Shown: positions 62,892 to 64,000 of the stretch, in pieces
Layout: the number at the start of each line of letters is the position of its first letter
Position numbering within the stretch: position 1 is the first letter of the stretch
NCBI RefSeq assembly: GCF_031624395.1
Contig: NZ_JAMQON010000005.1
Span: 340,358 to 404,357 of the forward strand
Direction: 5' to 3'
Length of the DNA: 64,000 bases
From: Halomicroarcula saliterrae
GTDB taxonomy: Archaea; Halobacteriota; Halobacteria; Halobacteriales; Haloarculaceae
Made by a program: the position numbers and the translations under genes
The notes under the pieces: model-generated
What the model was told of the DNA's origin: nothing
Databases searched by the model: none
The model's input: only the letters and a program-made list of their open reading frames with translations

Positions 62892-63656
62892 TTACCGGCC
62901 GATAGTTCCCTGTCGAGTAATCGGGGCTTCGGGGTTGATACAGAAGGCGACGACAGTTGATCGTTCGGTCGCGGTCACACGGACCTCGCTGTCGGCAGGC
63001 ACGAGGGCGCTTTCCGTGTAGCCGACTGGCTCGTCCTCGACTGTCACGGCTCCATCAAAGACATATAGGTATGTGACACAGCCGGCTCGCGATGGCAGTG
63101 TGACAGTGGCGTCTGGGTCGAGTCGACAGTCATAGAAATGGACGTCGTTACGGACGTACAGCGGCGCATCGCCGTCTTCAGGGCCGAACAAGTACCGCCA
63201 TTCGTCAGGGGCAGCATCCGGAATCGGTCCGTGCTGGATGTTCGGTTCCAAATTTAGACTGTGTGGCCGAACGAAGATCTGTAACATCCGCAGCGGGGGG
63301 TCATCCCCGTAGGTCTCTTCGGCGTGCCAGAAGCCACTGCCGGCGTTCATCACCATCAGGTGCTCGGAGTCCGTGACCAGTTCGTTGCCCTGCCGGTCGT
63401 CGTGACGCATCACGCCGTCGGGTACCCACGAGACGATCTCCTCGTTGCGATGCTGGTGCATCCGAATTAGCGTGCCGGGGTCCATGAACGACTCCACGAC
63501 CGTCGCGAGTGGCCCGTAACCGTGGTCATCGTGTTCCGGAACTGCGTGCCCGGGGAAATTGAGATGAATTCTGAATTTTCCCTGGTTTTGAGACACCTGT
63601 GTCCGCGGCGCCGTATATATCGGCGGACCGGCTTCGGTGGGCGGATGTTCGTCCAT
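62892..63656 (-). CDS. pirin-family bicupin
   Basis: A 254-residue protein with two cupin domains. The N-terminal metal site is recognisable as MHQHRNEEIVSWV near residues 66-78 and GSGFWHAEE near 107-115, giving His, His, His and Glu ligands typical of pirins and quercetin 2,3-dioxygenases. The C-terminal cupin (ATVTLPSRAGCVTYLYVFDGAVTVEDEPV) lacks obvious ligands. It may be a dioxygenase or a redox-sensing co-regulator. Its 3-prime end abuts the origin repeats. Confidence 0.88.
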   Translation of the reverse strand: MDEHPPTEAGPPIYTAPRTQVSQNQGKFRIHLNFPGHAVPEHDDHGYGPLATVVESFMDPGTLIRMHQHRNEEIVSWVPDGVMRHDDRQGNELVTDSEHLMVMNAGSGFWHAEETYGDDPPLRMLQIFVRPHSLNLEPNIQHGPIPDAAPDEWRYLFGPEDGDAPLYVRNDVHFYDCRLDPDATVTLPSRAGCVTYLYVFDGAVTVEDEPVGYTESALVPADSEVRVTATERSTVVAFCINPEAPITRQGTIGR

Positions 63657-63864
63657 TCGTCGGACGTACGCGGTCCGCTCGTATATGGGTTCTGAGCAGT
63701 GACGTCCCGGCAGTCAGGAACTCAGATTCGGGAAGAGCTCAGGACCGAGTCCCTCGCTCGGACGAACCACAGAGTTCGACGAGAGTTGGCGATACTCCGG
63801 CCACTGTCAACCCTTCACGTGTGCGCCGTGTGGGGCCGGCACAGGGCGCCTCTGAGACCGTTCA

Positions 63865-64000
63865 TTTATATACTCCCCTCCCATCGGATATGATGCGAAG
63901 GTCGCCCCGGGCAGCGTGCTCGGGTCGACGGCCTGCTGACGCCCTCTGGGTGTCGGCGGGTGTTCGCTTAGAGCGCACGGCCGTCTTCCGACGGCTTCCG
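63865..64000 (+). ncRNA. candidate hairpin-rich RNA gene cut by window end
   Basis: A TATA element TTTATATA (63865-63872) predicts transcription from about 63893. From there GCGAA (63895-63899) can pair with TTCGC (63963-63967), enclosing two arms. Arm 1 is GTCG-CCCCGGGC against GCTCGGG-TCGAC (63901-63929). Arm 2 is a 14-bp stem 63931-63944 / 63948-63961 with four G-U pairs and a TCT loop. A third hairpin GCCGTC-TTCC-GACGGC follows at 63980-63995. Two ATGs at 63890 and 63893 open a frame of Arg-rich, non-haloarchaeal composition, so an RNA is favoured over a protein. Confidence 0.5.

Overview
The window looks like a haloarchaeal secondary replicon (megaplasmid or small second chromosome). The evidence is high GC, strongly acidic proteins, TATA-type promoters with leaderless starts, Tat lipoproteins, bacterioopsin-activator-type regulators, and both a plasmid-style partition locus and an Orc1/Cdc6 origin. 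I work only from the sequence; family names come from recognised motifs.

Layout. (1) 0-2.6 kb: partial alpha/beta hydrolase, a small ORF, a ZIP metal transporter and a HEAT-repeat protein. (2) 2.65-16.5 kb: an iron-uptake island. One substrate-binding protein (SBP), an FAD oxidoreductase, a FecCD permease and an ATPase are followed by six more tandem, overlapping Tat-lipoprotein SBPs, then an unknown protein, a DtxR-family regulator with altered metal ligands, and a NifU-domain protein. TTAGG-N4-CCTAA palindromes sit at four of these promoters, with a degenerate copy before the ZIP gene. (3) 16.6-20.4 kb: a rhodanese lipoprotein, an RHH protein and a ParA/RHH partition pair preceded by about 20 direct 13-bp repeats, which I read as a centromere. 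(4) 20.4-33.1 kb: a MoaB/CinA-type protein, an Mrp-type Fe-S carrier and a complete archaeal nitrate-respiration operon (narA, B, C, orf, G, H, orf, J, orf, HEAT) on the minus strand, divergent from a NarO-like regulator. (5) 33.3-52.4 kb: a mixed region with a carotenoid oxygenase, a REC-PAS-PAS histidine kinase, a repeat lipoprotein, a membrane-anchored TSP3-repeat/HTH protein, a P450 and nucleotide-sugar enzymes. Three intergenic copies of a covarying, hairpin-rich element lie here. (6) 53-60 kb: a phosphoribosyltransferase, three UbiA prenyltransferases, a geranylgeranyl-reductase-type enzyme, a hydrolase and a SnoaL-like protein, together resembling an isoprenoid pathway. (7) 60-63 kb: an Orc1/Cdc6 gene flanked by inverted, non-canonical origin boxes, then a pirin. 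The last 135 bp start a promoter-driven, hairpin-rich transcript cut by the window edge.

How it works together. The replicon would carry its own origin and partition system. Its cargo is iron acquisition, nitrate respiration (which needs Fe-S, heme and molybdopterin) and prenyl-lipid metabolism. The most novel signals are the three-copy RNA-like element, the 13-bp centromere array with a satellite cluster near 42.6 kb, the seven-SBP iron island and the triple-UbiA cluster.
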